A stretch of DNA of 6,708 nt, from contig CALCVR010000339.1 in assembly GCA_937905915.1 (NCBI GenBank), positions 1 to 6,708 of the forward strand, written 5' to 3'. This stretch comes from an uncultured Eubacteriaceae bacterium. Lineage in GTDB: Bacteria > Bacillota > Clostridia > Oscillospirales > Acutalibacteraceae. Within the stretch, counting starts at the first letter, position 1. Every line of letters begins with the position of its first letter. Below are positions 6,026 through 6,708 of the stretch, piece after piece. Made by a program: the position numbers and the translations under genes. Below the pieces are notes generated by a model. That model was given only the letters and a program-made list of their open reading frames with translations, was not told where the DNA came from and searched no databases.

Positions 6026-6031
6026 CCTCCT
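6026..6031 (-). promoter_or_regulatory. Ribosome binding site that fixes the TIM-barrel gene start
   Basis: A perfect AGGAGG lies 6 bases from ATG 6017-6019 and 9 bases from ATG 6014-6016. It decides against the longer reading frame that begins with GTG at 6068-6070. Confidence 0.8.
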
Positions 6032-6059
6032 AAAATAAGCCTTTCTTGTAAAACAGCTT

Positions 6060-6566
6060 TTATGCGTCACCTTCGTGTATTCTCCGATAACGGCGGATCA
6101 CGCCTCGTTCCAGCCTCCTGCGTAAACGGAAGCTCCAGGTCTCGTATTCATCCACAGGCTCTACCAAAACAGCCTTGGCTCCCGCCAAGTGGGCTCCTAT
6201 AATGTCAGTATACACCTGATCCCCTACCACCGCAATGGCGTCAGGCGAAAGCTTCAACAGCTGGGTTCCTCTTCTCACGCCGGAGGGCAATGGTTTCATA
6301 GCTTTGGCAACAAAGGGAAGTCCAATCCGTTTCGCAAAAGGCGTAACCCGTTCAGAATCGTTATTGGAAATAATAGCCATGGGAACACCAGCGTCACGCA
6401 TACAGGCGATCCAATCCTCTACCCCGTCCAATGGATCCGGTTTTCCGTGGGAGGCAAGGGTATTGTCCACATCTAGGAGGAGCCCTTCCACTTCCAAGGC
6501 GCGAAGGTCTTCTAATGTAATTTGGACGATGCGTTTTTTCATTAAGTCCGGCATCCGAATGGACAT
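6060..6566 (-). CDS. YqeG-family HAD-superfamily (subfamily IIIA) phosphatase
   Basis: A 168-residue cytoplasmic protein of the YqeG family, HAD-superfamily phosphatases whose physiological substrate is not firmly known. All HAD motifs are visible: motif I LLDVDNTLA (30-38) with nucleophile Asp32 and acid/base Asp34; motif II IISNN (65-69) with Ser67; the motif III lysine in AKAMKP (Lys88 or Lys91); and motif IV VGDQVYTDIIGA (114-125) with Asp116 and Asp121. There is no large cap domain, as in subfamily IIIA. The C-terminus is Arg-rich (FRLRRRLERGVIRRYRR), so RNA or phosphate contacts are conceivable but unproven. GGGAGG (6575-6580) lies about 8 bases before the ATG. It appears to be the first gene of the minus-strand run. 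The TIM-barrel gene starts 40 bases after its stop. B. subtilis yqeG is the name-giving relative; I leave the symbol empty because the name is not a functional one. Confidence 0.92.
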   Translation of the reverse strand: MSIRMPDLMKKRIVQITLEDLRALEVEGLLLDVDNTLASHGKPDPLDGVEDWIACMRDAGVPMAIISNNDSERVTPFAKRIGLPFVAKAMKPLPSGVRRGTQLLKLSPDAIAVVGDQVYTDIIGAHLAGAKAVLVEPVDEYETWSFRLRRRLERGVIRRYRRIHEGDA

Positions 6567-6601
6567 TTTCTTTTCCTCCCTTCGCCATCCTTCAAATATG
6601 T

Positions 6602-6613
6602 TAGTCTAGACTA
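6602..6613. repeat. Perfect 12-bp palindrome TAGTCTAGACTA upstream of the yqeG-like gene
   Basis: TAGTCTAGACTA is its own reverse complement. It lies in the 5' leader region of the yqeG-like gene and overlaps the candidate -10. It could be an operator, but a short palindrome can also arise by chance. Confidence 0.4.
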
Positions 6614-6638
6614 TATTTTAAAATAAGTACACAAAAAA
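6610..6638 (-). promoter_or_regulatory. Tentative promoter of the yqeG-to-peptidase gene run
   Basis: On the minus strand TATAGT (6610-6615) lies 17 bases downstream of TTTTTT (6633-6638), which is also the T-run of the preceding terminator. The -10 is good and the -35 poor. A promoter is expected here because a strong terminator separates this run from the upstream gene. Confidence 0.35.
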
Positions 6639-6665
6639 GAGGGCATGAAATCCATGCCCTCTTTT
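6633..6665 (-). terminator. Intrinsic terminator after the ribosomal protein gene
   Basis: A perfect 13-bp stem (6635-6647 with 6653-6665) with a 5-base loop is followed on the minus strand by a run of six T. It begins about 21 bases after the TAA of the upstream gene and would insulate the yqeG run from it. Confidence 0.92.
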
Positions 6666-6686
6666 AGCGACTTTTCAAAGCGCCCC

Positions 6687-6708
6687 TTAGCGGAATTTAC
6701 GCTTACGG
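6687..6708 (-). CDS. rpsU: 3' end of a ribosomal protein gene, probably bS21 (partial)
   Basis: Only the last six full codons and the TAA are in the window; the rest lies beyond the right edge. They read RKRKFR-stop. This matches the C-terminus typical of clostridial bS21 (…SEAARKRKF-R/K), a small basic protein of the 30S subunit that aids translation initiation. The strong terminator that follows fits a highly expressed gene. With so few residues another basic ribosomal protein is possible. Confidence 0.65.

Noticed and set aside
6020..6070. N-terminal extension of the TIM-barrel protein from GTG at 6068-6070 (THKSCFTRKAYFRRWC)
   Set aside because: It overlaps the end of the yqeG-like gene, lacks a spaced ribosome site, and a perfect AGGAGG points to the ATG at 6017-6019.
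5171..6202. Long plus-strand open frame (343 codons) opposite the TIM-barrel gene
   Set aside because: It is antisense to a clearly conserved protein, has no recognisable family, no good ribosome site, and a composition typical of a reverse-strand shadow.

Overview
The window looks like an ordinary stretch of a Firmicutes chromosome, most likely class Clostridia and possibly Oscillospirales. The evidence is the gene set (CD1247-like acidic zinc-ribbon protein, YqeG phosphatase, Xaa-Pro peptidase next to efp, YczE family), strong AGGAGG-type ribosome sites, TTG/GTG starts, sigma-A-like promoters and strong intrinsic terminators. Base composition is moderate, roughly half G+C by eye. The exact taxon is an inference. 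I see no tRNA, rRNA, CRISPR array, transposase, integrase or attachment site.

Layout, left to right. (1) One plus-strand gene at 156-1124, an RluA-family pseudouridine synthase, has its own extended -10 promoter and ends at a strong hairpin (1157-1206) shared with the convergent unit. (2) A minus-strand pair follows: a YczE/YitT-type membrane protein (2239-1607), then a single-pass DUF2500 protein (1572-1189). Both read from a good promoter at 2272-2301. (3) A larger minus-strand block runs from 6566 down to 2416: yqeG-like HAD phosphatase, an endonuclease-IV-like TIM-barrel protein, aroQ, an Xaa-Pro peptidase, efp, and a CD1247-like acidic zinc-ribbon protein. It ends at a perfect 21-bp hairpin (2345-2392). 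The first four genes are tightly spaced and the TIM-barrel/aroQ pair overlaps as ATGA. efp has its own promoter (3532-3560) inside the block. (4) At the right edge lie the last codons of a minus-strand gene ending RKRKFR, very probably rpsU (ribosomal protein bS21), followed by its terminator.

Functionally this is mostly housekeeping: rRNA modification, ribosome composition (bS21), translation of proline-rich stretches (EF-P), proline-peptide turnover (Xaa-Pro peptidase), shikimate synthesis (AroQ) and perhaps DNA repair (TIM barrel). The aroQ / Xaa-Pro peptidase / efp order matches the known Bacillus subtilis yqhS-yqhT-efp neighbourhood. I found no convincing new system. The points most worth a second look are the two uncharacterised membrane proteins paired in one operon, the Cys-rich acidic tail of the zinc-ribbon protein, an altered metal-ligand position in the TIM-barrel protein, two genes whose Shine-Dalgarno sits too close to the first ATG, a terminator that overlaps coding sequence, and a perfect 12-bp palindrome over a candidate promoter.
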